Notes: generated from the sequence alone by a model not told the origin. Shown: positions 11,401-26,400, numbered from the stretch's first letter. The stretch is 64,000 nucleotides of DNA from Rotaria macrura (GCA_900239685.1 OENT01000081.1:62001-126000); one strand, 5' to 3'. Translations and numbers: made by a program.

Positions 11401-14400
11401 CGGAAATTTCGGTTTGTATCTCATAGAGGAAGAGAGAGAGAGAGAGAGAGAAGCAGACTAATTTCACAGAGAAGAATATCGAGTGTCATAGGTGGCGGAA
11501 CATTTCTAACTTAGGGGAGGCGACTCAACTCGTTTTTTGAGAACAACAATAGAAAGTCGACATTAGGGGACAAATAGAATTTTTAATTTTCTTGTTACAA
11601 CTTTCAATCCAAAGATGCTCTGCCCTGACCCATTGACATGTGTTCAGAAAAATCGAAAAGTCTACTACAATATCAAAATTTTTATTTCATTATCAACATA
11701 CGCATGAGCAGTCTGAAACTTTGACGAAAGCAAATAAAAAAGTCATAACTAAAAAAACTATTATTCCTGCCCAAGAATAAGCTTTTCTACTCTGATGTTT
11801 TGTAAGAGAATCAGAAAAAATGCTGTTGCAGTCTAACTGTTGTAGGTTTCCTTTATGAATATGAGAAATAAGGATTTGATTTAAGAGTTGTTGTGTCATT
11901 GCTGGAGGTAAAAAATTCGATGAGTTCTAGTGACATAAATTCCTGAGCAAAACTCACGTTTTCATGATCATCAGATGAATGAATCGATAAATTATTTGCA
12001 CTATCTGCATGGTTTCAAGCAGCTTCACATGCTTTTGTTTTTCGTTTTCAAAAACAGATGTAATTTGACGCTGCTTTGTGGATGTCGGTGTCAACATGTA
12101 TTTTTCCACGCAGCTTACTGTTTACTAATCATTTCAAAATCATTCATGAGAAAAATACGCAACATGATACAAATTCTAATGATAAATAAAAACACATCGA
12201 CGCAGTAAATGTATTCTATGCGTTAACTACTTCTTTGTATCTTCATAAAGGAGTCACTAGCACTGGCTAGTGAAGATGTTTCGAAGACATTCAATCATAG
12301 ACCCCCTGTCATTCATGATCAGTTTGGACATAACTTAGAAGAAAAATAAGCATCGCCTTTTCTAATCGCTTTCACTTATCAAGCATAGAATGAGGATGAA
12401 ATATGTATTTTTTTCATACATTTGAGCCTTCTCCCAAATTTTTTTTGGGAGCCTTGAGTCTCACCTAAACTAAGGGCTCCGTCGCTAAGTCGAGCGTGTT
12501 TTTCTTTTTCGCGGTATGATAAAAAAAACCATTGTCTCAGTGCACAGTATGAAATTTGAAATATCGTTAGATGATGATGATAATGATAGACGAGAACAAG
12601 AGATTATGATAGGTGCATGAGAAATGACACGATTGAAAATTTTCAACATGAGACTAATTTGATAGATATTTAAGACGCCCCCCCCCCTCAAAAATCGATT
12701 ACAGGATATGTTAGGCTAGGTATGAAAAGGCTATGGTTAAATTTTCAGCACTCTATTAGGATGTTTGGCTGAGATACAGACCTGACAAGGGTCAAAAATA
12801 GCAAATTTGGCAACCCAAATATCTTGGTGCAGGTTCATGATATATCTATTACTTTTTTTGTTAGAAAGAGCATGTAAACATGGCGGGCAGTACAGAGTCC
12901 TTTTTTTAAAATTCTTAGAAAACAGGAATCACTAGTTCAATGACTTCAAAAAACCCGAAGAAAAGGGGAATTTTGAATAGAGATGCCTTGTTCTATAGTC
13001 ATAAAGAACAGTTTTTGAAAAAAAGGGTTTTGCACTGCCCTGCATCTTGGCATGCTCTTTCAAACAAACAAAATAATTTAATACATGGTATGAAGCTGGA
13101 CTGAGAAATTTGGGATGCGCTTTTTTGAAAGTCCAAACTGAGCAAAAAGCGAAAAAGATTTTTTTGAAGAAGTTTTACGATATTTGAGAATTTTTGATGA
13201 AAATTCAGTTTTTTTGAGGAGGGCGTCCAGAAACCCTCAAGGTTTCCGGCAAAATTGAGGTTTTTGGTAAAAACCTGTATTTATTCTGAAAGAGTGCAAA
13301 ACGTGCTAACTTTTGATGTATTTATCTCAATTTCGAAATTTTTGAAACACATACAGGTTTTTTGAGAGAACTTACAAAAAAAGAGATTTGGAGTAAAAAC
13401 CTATACGATTTCTGAAGGAGCGAAGAACAGGCTATCTTCTGGTGCATTTATCTCAATTTCTGAATTTTTCCGGAAATTGACTTTTCTTTGAGAGGGGGGG
13501 GGGGGCTTAAATGACTGATAATAGAACAACGAATAGTATTTCAAAATCGATCTAAGTCTGAATAGTTAGTGTGATTGTTTTGTATGTCATTTTGTATTCT
13601 TGCATGAATATCACATTCATAGTCGTATTTCATTATATTTAGATTTGGTCTCCCATGAATGGAACGATGGTGTACTTGCTAATACGTTTCGTGATTTTGC
13701 TATGAGTGAAAATCCTGATAGAAAATGGATCATATTCGATGGACCTGTCGATGCTGTTTGGATTGAAAATATGAATACAGTATTGGATGATAATAAAAAA
13801 TTATGTTTAACAAGTGGTGAAATTATTCAAATGTCAAATGTTATGTCGATGATTTTTGAAGTCATGGATTTGTCACAAGCTTCAGTATGTATACGAGAAC
13901 AACTATGAAATCCAATCTAAGATCAATGTTAATTTTTGTTTTGACTATTCTAGCCAGCTACAGTATCTCGTTGTGGTATGATTTATTTAGAACCACGTGT
14001 ACTTGGTTGGCGACCATTAGTTGAATCATGGGTTACTAGTGAAATAGCTGAACCATTAAAAATGTATAAAAATGATATATTAGCACTTTTTGATTTTTTT
14101 ATTCCACAATGTATCGGTATGTTTTATACTTTATACATAATTTATTCATGATGTTGCTCTTGGTTTTCTTCTTCATTTCATAGATCATGTTCGACATGTA
14201 ACAAAAGAACTTAATCCAACTGGTGATACAAATTTAGTTCGTAGTATGATGAATTGGATAAATGTGTGTATGGGTGAAGCATTAAAAGATGAAGAAGAAC
14301 CAGAGAAAAATAAAAATATACGTATATGGCTTATTTATGTTGCACAATGGGCTTGTATATGGTCACTAGGTGCAACAGGTGATACCGATAGTCGAATAAA

Positions 14401-17400
14401 ATTTGATGTATTCTTTCGTGATTTATTACGTGGAAAATTCGAACCTATACCAGATCATTTTCAAGGCAAATTCGATCTTCAACTACCAGATAAAGGTCTT
14501 GTTCATGATTATTATTTTGCTTTTAAAAATCGTGGTGAATGGTATCCATGGGAAAATCTAATGAGAACACAAGAAGGAACTGGTGCTCCGACTGTATCAA
14601 TGAAAAATATTCGTCGGTATATTGTACCGACTGTTGATACAACACGAGTTAATTATATGTTAGATCTTGTTATACCAAGTAAAAACCCAATATTATTTGT
14701 TGGATCGACTGGTACTGGAAAAAGTGCTTACGTACAAAATTATCTAATGAATAAAATCGATAAAGAACAATATATGGCATTTTTTATTAACTTTAGTGCA
14801 CAAACTTCAAACAATCAAGTTCAGGTAGAGAATCAAAAATTGAATCGAAAGAAACCGCATCCTATTTATGTATTCTTTTTTTTTTGTATTGAGAATGTTT
14901 AACGTAGCTTATTATTTCTTTTGAAGTTCAATTCTACAAGTACTTAGATCATATTGAGTCATAACACAATGATGAAAGCGATAGAACTAGTTATAATTAG
15001 TCGAAAATAGGATACAAACGTATTCCATATGAGTTTGATTCTTTAATATGAAAGTCATCGCTCGTTCAACTCATATGTAAGAGAAACATGATGAACTGAT
15101 TTATTTCGAATTTCGTGTCGAAGAAATTGAGAAATTCTATGTCAGAGAATCATTATGTACTTATTGAACATAATTGCATTCCGACTAAAACATATCTCTG
15201 ACTATATATAATGGAATATACATGTGAGTAAAAAAACATAATATTAATTAGACTTATTCATGTTTCTACTTCATTAATTTCTATTGAATGATGAGATAAA
15301 CTTGAATCGAAAGTTACCGAATTCAATTTAGGTTCTCTTTAGTTCACAGTTTAATATACTATCTCGAAAACTTTTCTTCGATAGTAACTGAACTAAATTA
15401 AATTGCGCACAAATTACATGTTCATATCGGTATCACTCTCCCATTGATTGCACATCTCTCATTCAGTTACAATACTCTTCTTCGTATCAAATAGTTGTAT
15501 TTGTGTTGCTGCTCGAACAAAAAAAAACCAGAGTAAACATGTTCGAAAACATTTCGAAATGGAAGTTTCGTACTTAAATGCATACATTTCTCTTTGCTAG
15601 TATCAGTTCTCTCGTCGTAGTTGATGCATTCACTTTTATAACTGTGTTTAGGATATTATTATGTCACGTTTGGATCGTCGTCGTAAAGGTACATTTGGTC
15701 CACCGATGATGAAAAAAGCCGTATTCTTTGTTGATGATATGAATATGCCACAAAAAGATCGATATGGTGCACAAGGTCCTATTGAATTACTTCGTCAATT
15801 TATGGATCATCGACATTGGTACGTTCTTCGTTTGAAAATAAAAATTATTTTGATTGTTCTTTTAAAACGCTACTCGTTATAGGTATGATCGTAAAGATAC
15901 AACGAGAATTAACCTTGAAGATATTCAATTTGTTTCTGCTATGGGACCGCCAGGTGGTGGTAGAAATGTTGTTACAGCAAGATTCATTCGACATTTTATG
16001 ACTATTGCAATTAATCCATTCAGTGATGAAACATTAACGAAAATCTTTTCAACACTATTTTCAGTCTATATTAAAGTCTGTCATTCGAAAATTTTTGTTC
16101 TATTCAATGGAATCTATTGAGTTCTATTCATAGGGACAAGAATTTACGTCTGATTATTTAACTATTGGCAATCAAATCGTTCAATCAACTCTACAAGTCT
16201 ACAATGCAGCTGCTCTATCTCTTTTACCAACACCTGCTAAATCACATTGTAAATAATGATAGCTAGTTATTTGTTTTTATTTGAAAAAGCATGATTTTTC
16301 GATCGATATTTATTTATTTTCTTAATATGTGTATAGATATTTTTAACCTACGTGATTTTTCACGTGTCATTCTTGGATGTTGTTTGATTCGTAAATCTGA
16401 AGTTGAATCGAAGCGAACGTTCATTCGGTAAAACACTTATTCGACTTTGACTCGTTAATGCAAACTCAAAACTTTGTTGTCTATTAAGATTATGGGTTCA
16501 CGAGACAATGCGTGTTTTCTATGATCGTTTAATCGATGATAAAGATCGTACATGGCTTGTTGAGTAAGTTGCCAAATAAATTATTTCAGAGTTGTGTTAA
16601 CAAGTTTCTAATGTGTTTTCAGCGCTGTCAAGGGCTGCATTAAAGATATCTTCAAGGAAGGCTTCGATGCTGTATTTGAACATTTAGCAAACAGTGGCAA
16701 AGGTGGTGGAAAGGTAAAAATGATTGATGGTTTTTGTCAAACATGTCTGCATTTTTGCTCTCGAGTTGATGAACTGTTGTCTTTTGTGAGTCGAGTCTCA
16801 AATCAAGAAGTTTAATATTAATCGAGTTCGGATCTACAACAACATTGTCTTGTAGCGTTATCTAGTTGGCGTTCAGTGACAGCAATAGATATTCATTCAT
16901 CAATATGTATCTCTATTTTCTGCAGATAGATATCGATTCCATATTTCATTACAATATGTTCTTTTTTTCTCAATTAAAAGGTAACAGAAGAAGATTTACG
17001 TAGTTTATTATTTGGTGATTTTCTCCGGCCGGATCTTGAAGTTGATGAACGTTTTTATGAAGAAGTTAAAGTTATCGATACAATGTATTCGATTGTTGAA
17101 AAAGCTGTTGAAGAATATAATAGTACGCATAAGACAAAAATGAATCTAGTCGTATTTCGTTATGTACTGGAACATTTATCACGTATCTGCCGTATACTTC
17201 GTTTACCTGGTGGTAATGCATTATTGGTTGGTGTCGGCGGTAGTGGCCGTCAATCATTGACAAGACTTGCTGCTGCTATGGCAAATTATGATGTGCATCA
17301 ACCTGAGATCACTAAAAATTATGGTGTGTTTGAATTTCGTGAAGATTGTAAAAAAGTTATGAAAATGTCCGGCGCACAAAACAAGCCAACTGTATTTCTC

Positions 17401-20400
17401 TTAACTGATTCACAAATAAAAGATGAACGATTCTTGGAAGATATCGATTCGTTATTAAATACAGGTGAAGTACCAAATCTATTTGCTGCTGATGAACGTG
17501 GTGAAATTATGGAAGCTGTCGCTGGACAAGCCGCTGCATCTCAAACCGATGGTGATAAAAATGCTGATTTCGGTCCATTAGCATTATTTCAATTCTTTGT
17601 TAATCGTGTTCGAGATAATCTTCATATTGTACTTGCATTTTCACCCATTGGTGATGCATTCCGTTCACGTTTAAGACAATTTCCATCACTGATCAAGTAA
17701 GTTCAAAATAGATGAATTCAATTCTAAATCTAACTTACAGTAGATTTGTTTTTTCATCGGAATTTTTTGTCACATATATGTCATGTTTACAAGGAAAAAT
17801 AATTCTTTACCATAATAATGTGTACAAACATTGATATGTTTTGAATCAGTTTTCAAATAAAAGAAAATCATAGATACTGACGATTTTCATCAGTTACGAT
17901 TCCATCGGATGAATGTATCACGGGGAACCGATCCTATGCATTTATTTGTTTTTCTTTGTAATGCACATATTTGAATAACTTGTGCATAGAAGTAAAACAA
18001 ATGTTCTCTTTCAATTTCGGTACAATTAATACTCTTTTCATGTTCTTTACGACAGTGTTAGACTGAAATTAAATCTCGATGTAATCTTTGTCTTCATAGT
18101 TGTGTTTTGTGCATTGACAAGATTTCATCATTAGAATATTCTATCATATGTTGTTTTTAGTTGTTGTACACTCGATTGGTTTCAAGCTTGGCCAGAAGAT
18201 GCTTTAGAACGTGTAGCCAAAAAATATCTAGAACAAGTCGATATTAATGAAAATGAAAAGGATGCATGCGTTGATATTGTGAAGTATTTTCATACAAGTA
18301 CACAAAAATTATCTGAAAAATTTTATTCCAAATTACAACGATATAATTATGTAACACCAACATCGTATCTTCAAGCTATATCAGGCTTTAAAATGTTAAT
18401 AACACAAAAACAAAATGAAATCATGGCAGCTAAAAAACGTTATGTTAAAGGTCTCGAACAATTGGCTTTTGCTGAAACACAAGTAAATTAAAATGATTTT
18501 CTCCGTTTACAAAACAACACATAGACATTATCTATCTATTTAGGTTGGTAAAATGCGTACGGAACTCGAAGCATTACAACCACAATTACAAGAAAGTGCA
18601 AAACAAACAGCAGCTATGTTAATTGATATTGAGGTTCAATCGAAACAAGCCAGTGCCACGCGTGAAGTTGTCGTTGCTGAAGAAGCTGTCGTCAATGCAA
18701 AAGCTATTGATGCTAATAAACTTAAGGTTAATATCTTAATCACTTTTACGTTTACTTAAATAAATGTTTTGTCATTGAACAGGAAGAATGTGAACATGAT
18801 CTTTCAGCAGCTATGCCTGCACTTGAAGCAGCTATCAATGCGCTTGATACTCTAAAACCAGCCGATATAACAGAAATTCGTACTATGCAACAACCTCCAA
18901 GTACAGTCCGAAAAGTTCTTGCTTCAGTGTGTGTATTAACGAATCGAGCACCGGACAGAAAGCCCGATCCGAATAATCCTGGCAAGAAAATCATTGATTT
19001 TTGGGGTCCAGCAAAGAAAGCACTTGCTGAAATGGACTTTATCAATCAACTGAAAACATTCGATAAAGATCATATACCAGTTGATGTCATGAAAAAATTA
19101 CGTGAAGAATACTTAACAGATGCTGATCTTGAACCTAAGCGTGTCATGCAAGCATCAGTTGCTGCACATGGTCTCATTCTATTCGTACGTGCCATGGATG
19201 TTTATGATCGTATAGCAAAAGAAGTTGCTCCGAAAAAAGCTAAACTTGAAGAAGTCGACAAAGAAGTACGTGAACTCGAAGCTACATTAGCAGAAAAACG
19301 TGCACAATTAGCACAAGTCGAGTATGTTATTTCTTTTTTGTTTTAATTTGATTCAAATTCAACATCTTTCACGTTTGTTTATTACTTTTTTCTTCTATTT
19401 ATCAGAAATCGTTTACGTAAACTTCAGCAAGATCTTGATTCAGCTCAAAAACGAAAAGCACAATTAGAATATGAAGTTGATCTTTGTGCAAAGAAATTAG
19501 TTCGAGCTCAAAAATTAATTGGTGGTCTAGGTGGTGAAAAAACACGTTGGACATTAGCAGCTGAAAATCTACAAAAGATTTATGATAATTTACTTGGTGA
19601 TGTCTTAGTTTCATCTGGTGTTATTGGTTATTTAGGAGCATTCACAAGTGCATTTCGTGATGAGGCTATACAGTAAATTATTTGTCCTATCTATTTTGTT
19701 GTCCAAAGTTTTCCATTGAATTTTCACGTCTCGTCAGATGTATTCGCCATTTAAAACTAAATTTTACTTTAGTTCCATATTTCCGAACTAAAAAATTGAA
19801 GCACTAGATGAAATTTAGCAAAAAAATCTTGAATATGAGTCATGGAATTCTGAGAAAAGGCAACGACAGTTTCTAGAAAAATACTTTGATTCTTCAAGCA
19901 GAATATTTTCTATTGATACAGTGACATTCTAAGAAGTGAAACATCAGTTTATCTTAATGCAGAACATGCGTCCATTAATAGTGAACTTGAAAATGTGTAT
20001 AGTTCTTATAATAGATATTACGTTAATGATCGGGTTTTATGAGTACTCTCCTCCCTCCTCGCCTTCTAGATACTAAAAAACATTTTCCCGATTTTCGTTT
20101 GATATATTTGAGATCCCCTGTTTCTATCTAAGAATACATAGACTTAGACTTTTGTTCTGTTTTTTTCTTAATATTAAACTTTAAGTATAAAAAAATCGTG
20201 TTTCGTTTCCATTTCTCTGGCATAGTAAGAGGAATTGTTTTTAGGGTACATTCATTATTTTGTCTTTTTTTTATTGAAAGGACAAAAAGAAGAAGAAATT
20301 TTCAATTTTATCGGGAATACCACCTCGAACATACGGGATGAAGAGTTCGGTCATTTTGACCGACAGGGACCTCAATATCCCATAAAAGATAGTCTGTAAG

Positions 20401-23400
20401 AACTTTTATCTGCCACGAAAATTTTAAAATTGTCAGATGAGTCATTCCCCATAAATCCTCGAAAGACGGAGGGGAAGCTACCCTTAAGATCTAATCAATG
20501 CACTATCGAGTCAGCAATAATATACTAAAGAATTTCGACTAATTCTTACTGTAACTATCTGAAAGTTTTGTTATTCAACACTGTCGGTGATTTTTAGAAT
20601 TCTCTCTATAGAATGTATCGGCCATTATAATTACTATTCAGTAGGATGAGTCGTATGCAATTCAAAAATAAAAATTTTAGTATTAGATATATTTGAGAAA
20701 TTCATTTTTCTTACTTTATATCTAGTGCTTGGATCGGTTTATGTAAAAAGAAGAAATTACCATGTTCCGATGCTGAAAAATATTCTCTATCTGATACGCT
20801 CGGCGAACCAATTAAAATACAGGTAAATTCTTTTGTTTTTTGTTTGTCTAAAATTCAATTTCATATTTTTATTCCATCAATACACGTTTTCTCTAGGCAT
20901 GGAATATAAATGGTTTACCGAAAGATTCATTCTCAGTTGATAATGCCGTTACAATACAAAATTCAAATCGTTGGCCATTAATGATTGATCCACAAAATCA
21001 AGCGAATCGTTGGATTAAAAATTCCTATGTTCAACAAAACTTGAAAGTAGTTAAATTAACTGATAATGATTTTATGCGACAATTAGATAATTGCATTCAA
21101 TTGGGTTTACCATTACTAATTGAAAATGTTGGCGAAGATTTAGATCCATCACTAGAACCAATATTACTTAAACAAGTATTTAAACAAGGTATGTATTCAA
21201 ATGAAAAATAAAAACGAATATCATGATAAAACATGTTTCTTTTTTTGTGTCTGAAAAACTTTAGGTGGTGTCGAAATGATACGTTTGGGTGATAAAGTTA
21301 TTGAATATTCGAAAGATTTTAAACTATTTATAACAACGAAATTAAGAAATCCACATTATTTACCAGGTTTTATTTTTCGATTGAATTACAACGAAGAAAA
21401 GAAAATTGTGATTTTAAAAATTTATCTTTAGAAATATCAACGAAAGTTACATTATTGAATTTTATGATTACATCTGAAGGTCTTCAAGATCAATTGCTTG
21501 GTATGTTAACTATAGACGAAAATCATTGAACATAATATTTGTATTCACTTGTTTCTTTGATTTCTTACAGGTATTGTTGTTGCAAAAGAACGGCCAGAAT
21601 TAGAAGAAGAACGACAAGCATTAATCATAACACAAGCAGATAATCAACGTCAATTAAAAGAAGCCGAAGATAAAATCTTATTTACACTTAGTTCATCTGA
21701 AGGAAATATTCTTGAAGACGAAGCTGCTATTGAAACGTTGGATAAATCGAAGTTAATTTCAGATGAAATATCTAAAAAACAGAAAATCGCTGAAGAAACA
21801 GCTAAGAAAATTGAAGCATCTAGACAAGATTACAAACCTATAGCTGAATACTCAGCTATTCTATTCTTCTGTCTCAATGATTTACCAAATATTGATCCTA
21901 GTAAGATTTTATTCGATCAAATTATTTGATTGTGTTTAAGTATCACATTTTAAAGAAACGAAATGAAAACAAATATAAACGAATGACATTTTCATTCATT
22001 CAAAATAGTTTGACGAAAATATAAAATCACATTGTATAGTTAACTTCTTTCTTCTGAAAATGAAAATTTTATTATCGAAAATCAATAGTGTTTTTTGAGA
22101 TGAATCCTTTAGTGACATCTTAAATAACATATCTGAACGAATCCAAAACAAAATTTAGGATTTTATATACCATGCAAACTTGTGCCATTGTTACTTTCTT
22201 TAAGTGAAAGACAACAGATTGTAGCAAAATTTGATATAACAGTTTCTATTATTTTGAAGATGAGTTTTCTCTACGGAGTAGATTCACTTGTAGCGTGAAC
22301 AACGAATATTTATTGTCAGTAAAGTAGTTGATTTACCAAATATAATTCTAGTATAAATGTGTAGAACTGATGTTGATGCTTCTCTGTCTCTGAACTAATC
22401 TGTTCGAATATTGAAGTTTAATATCTAGAATATTTTGTATTCGTAAGGAAAATTCAGTTAGTCTATATTGATGTGTGCATTACCAGACTTAAAGATTGAA
22501 ATCAAAAGAATTGTATATAATCGACATATTTATTTAGTCTTCTTTCATGTAATTACAAGAAGAAAAACGAACTTGCTCGCGTCATTCCAATAATATAGAA
22601 TTTATTTTTCTTCCTAGTGTATCAATATTCTCTACAATGGTTTATCAATCTGTATAACAATTCAATTATTGATAGGTCTGAAGTTTATATGTACATATGA
22701 AATTTTTCATCATGAATAGTTTCATTTGAAAATTTAGTTTGAAATCTAAGATTCTTGCACGTCGTTTAAAAAATCTTCAAGAACATTTTACATACAATTT
22801 ATACACCAATGTTTGTCGATCATTATTCGAAAAGGATAAATTACTTTTTTCATTTATATTATGCACCAGTATAATGCTGTAAGTAAACTCCTTTGAACAG
22901 ATAAGCATATCCAATCGTCAACTATTTTTTCATGTTCATTATATTTCACTTACGAGCAGAGATTTTCTAGATGCAATAATATTTATGAGACTTCCTATTC
23001 TACGAGTTATCTTTAAAATCTATAATCATTCTATATATTATTCTCTTCGATAGACGAGAAATTTTCGACAAAACTGGCGATTGTCTTTCTAAATATATTC
23101 GATAATGATATATGTTTCTAATGCAAGTAGTGAAACATAATCTTCATTATAATTCAAGTGCTCATTTAATAAATAGTCATTAAATTATGCTAGCTAGTGG
23201 GTCATGAGTACGAATGCTCAGAAGTCTAACTTAGTTGTTAAAGAAATAAATATAAATTAAACAATATCTATAATTTATCTATACGAAACTATTTTAGTGC
23301 ACAACGAGAAATGGATAAAAGTGAATATCTATTCTTCCTAACAGGTGGTATTGGTTTAGAAAATAAAAATAAAAATCCTGGTCAAGGTTGGCTATCAGAT

Positions 23401-26400
23401 AAATCTTGGGATGAATTATGTCGTCTATCTGATCTATCAAAATTTGCTGGCCTTCGGTAAGCTAAGATCATCAACAATAAATATGAATCAAAGAATCTCT
23501 CATCTTTTCTCTTGTTTGTTTTCAGTGAAAATTTTGAACCAAATATTAACATATTTAAATCGATATATGATGCAAAAGATCCCATGACTGTTGAATTACC
23601 AGCACCATGGAATGAAAAATTAGATCAATTTCAAAAGATGACTCTTGTTCGTGTCATACGTCCTGATAAAGTTGTACAAATGATTGTTGAATTCGTGAAG
23701 AAAAATCTAGGACAAAAATTTGTCGAACCACCACCATTCGATTTAGCAAAAAGTTTTAGTGATTCACATGCCTTAGCACCCATCGTTTTTATTCTATCGC
23801 CCGGTGCTGATCCTATGGCACAGTTAGTTAAAATTGCTAAAGATAAAGGATTTTTTGAAAAGAAATTTCACTATATTTCACTTGGTCAAGGACAAGTTCG
23901 TTCGTTTGTCATTGTTCATGTTCAAAGAGACAATAAAAATCTGTATTTTTAGGGTCCATTTGCTTCCGCAATGATACAACGAGCTCAAGGTGATGGTGGT
24001 TGGGTATGTTTACAAAATTGTCATTTAGCTGTCAGGTAAACGAAGAAATATATTACTTATTGAACGTTTCAATAGACATTGGTTATATTCTATTTAGTTG
24101 GATGCAAACATTAGAAAAGATTTGTGAAGATTTCTCATCAGAGAATACAAATCCTGAATTTCGACTTTGGTTGACATCATATCCATCGCCGAAGGTTTGT
24201 TTGGTAATGAAATATACCATAGAACTATGTTTCTTTGTTGTTTAGTTTCCGGTAACAATTCTACAGAATGGTGTTAGTAAGTATCGAGTTGAGCTTTTTG
24301 TTTTTGGATTCAATTAAAAAATTACTATTGAATAGAACTAACCAATGAACCACCGACGGGTCTTCGAATGAATATGTTACAATCTTATTTAAATGCGCCT
24401 ATATGTGAACCGTCGTTTTTCGAAAAGATCGATGAAGGAAAAGATGGTCCATGGGAACGACTTTTATTTGGTCTTTGCTTTTTCCATGCACTCGTACAAG
24501 AAAGAAGGAAATTCGGGTAAATGTTTTTTTTTTATTTCACAAATCAATTATTGAAATATTACTATTTAGACCACAAGGATTTAATATTCCATATGGATTT
24601 AATGAGTCAGATCTGTCAATATCTGTTCGACAACTTCAAGTATGTTACATAGTTATTTGAACATGAAAATTGAATTGAATATGTTGTGTTTTTGTTTTTG
24701 TTTATAGATGTATATTAATGAATATGCTGAAGTTCCATATGTGAGTATTTTGTTTGTTGTAAAAAAATTAGGAAAAGAATTCTTTTTTTCATGAAAGATT
24801 CTAAATATTTGAATGCGTTTATTTCCTATCTAAGCAATAAGAAAGAGGAAAGTCGATGTGAATATATGAGTAGGGATCATCATAAATGAAATTTTAATAT
24901 GATCTCAGATCAGATCGTTGACACTTCTTTGAAAAGAATAAATAGATTTCATATAAAATATGTGAATAGTTCATTTAATTTTGATATGTGATAAAATACT
25001 TAAGAGAACTCGTTCCTATTAAGATTTTTATGATATTTTACCTAATAGTTTAACATCGTGTACAGACAAATATCTCGAAAGAAATTTCTGTTCCTATATA
25101 TTGAGATTTAATTAAACTAATTTGCAAAATTCTTGTTTCTATCTTGCTGGAAAATAAAATCTTTTGGCGAATTCTCATCTTGAATTTTGTACATATAAAC
25201 GATTGAATCTCATAATTTTCAACTATAATAATTACAAGTTTTAAATCAAATCCTCTTCGAAATGTGAACCTCTCAATAACAAATATCCGTCATATCGATT
25301 CAACTAGGTCTACCTCTGGAGACTTTAATATTATTCAAGAGATACAATTCGTATCTTCTCATATATATCGCATTCTCTAAAACAATCTCATACCTATTTG
25401 CTATGCAGTCGATTATTTTAATTGTATTCAAACATGATAAACACCACAACGAGTAGTAAAAACGAGCGATAAATTCTAGAGTTACTTCACCGAGAATCAA
25501 TGAGTATAGAACAAAATCGACATTTTTTTCATGTTTTTAAAGTTTCGCATCGAGTTTTTTAACCATATTTCATATTGTTGAACATGAATGACCGACTTCG
25601 ATAATTCTCATTATAACAAAGTTCGAAAACATTATTTCTTTTCATTCAGGATGCTATTCGTTATATGGCTGGTGAATGTAACTACGGAGGCCGATAAGTT
25701 TCTTATTTCATTCAAAATCTATTTATCTTTCTTTTGTTGTTTCCTTCTTTTTTTTTGTACAGTAACTGATGATTGGGATCGCCGATGTTTAAGTACTATT
25801 CTTAGAGACTTTTACAATCAACAAGTAGCTGATACTCCTAAACATAAATTATCTCCAAGTGGTGTGTATTATGTACCAGTGAAAGGTACATACGATGAAT
25901 ATGTTGAATTTATTAAAAATTTACCGTTAACCCAACATCCGGAAATATTTGGTATGCATGACAATGTTGATATATCAAAAGATTTACAAGCAACGCGACT
26001 TTTATTCGATTCAATTCTTTTAACTATGGGTTCAACAACAGTAGAAGGTGGCGATTCCGATAAGAAATTGAATGATATTGCTAATGATATACTTTCAAAA
26101 GTAAAAATTTCAATTTCATGTCCTGGATCATATGTTATATTTCTTGTCTTGTTATTTAGCTACCGAATAATTTTGATTTGGAAGAAGCAATGAAAAAATA
26201 TCCAACACAATACAATGAAAGTATGAATACAGTTCTTGTACAAGAAATGGAACGTTTTAACAAGTAAGAAAAATCTTCTTTTTTTCGATAACAATAAGAC
26301 ACAAATACATACATACATACATATATATAAATATTCAATGATGTTAATTTTACCTTTTTCTCTAAAGATTGATGAGTGTTATTCGTTCAAGTTTACAAAA

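Larger units (their letters stand above)
12670..13510. mobile_element. TTAA-bounded block with C/G-run inverted ends
   Basis: The block starts TTAAGACG followed by ten C and ends with twelve G followed by CTTAA. TTAA at both outer edges and mirror-image ends would fit a piggyBac-type non-autonomous element (TTAA target duplication). The inverted match is short and dominated by homopolymers, so this remains a suggestion. No transposase is seen. Confidence 0.35.
11412..13642 (+). other. 2.2-kb dynein intron carrying nested repeats
   Basis: The flanking exons join QLYGNF to [14 protein letters not shown] through a split Asp codon (G|AT), so everything between is intron. It is unusually long for this gene and contains a GA-rich microsatellite (about 11428-11452), a block with weak terminal inverted repeats, a TTAA-bounded block with C/G runs at its ends, a strong palindrome and a direct repeat. 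Open frames inside show no recognisable protein. Confidence 0.8.

Noticed and set aside
11693..12208. Small frames inside the repeat-rich dynein intron as a nested gene
   Set aside because: There is no start context, no splice structure and no recognisable protein; the repeats explain the region better.
20349..20368. CGGTCA...TGACCG hairpin as a regulatory site
   Set aside because: Six-base arms in a 1-kb intron are expected by chance.
25588..26193. A single 201-residue frame including intron sequence
   Set aside because: It reads through the AT-AC intron and through introns on both sides. Only the parts 25761 onward matching TDDWDRR belong to dynein.
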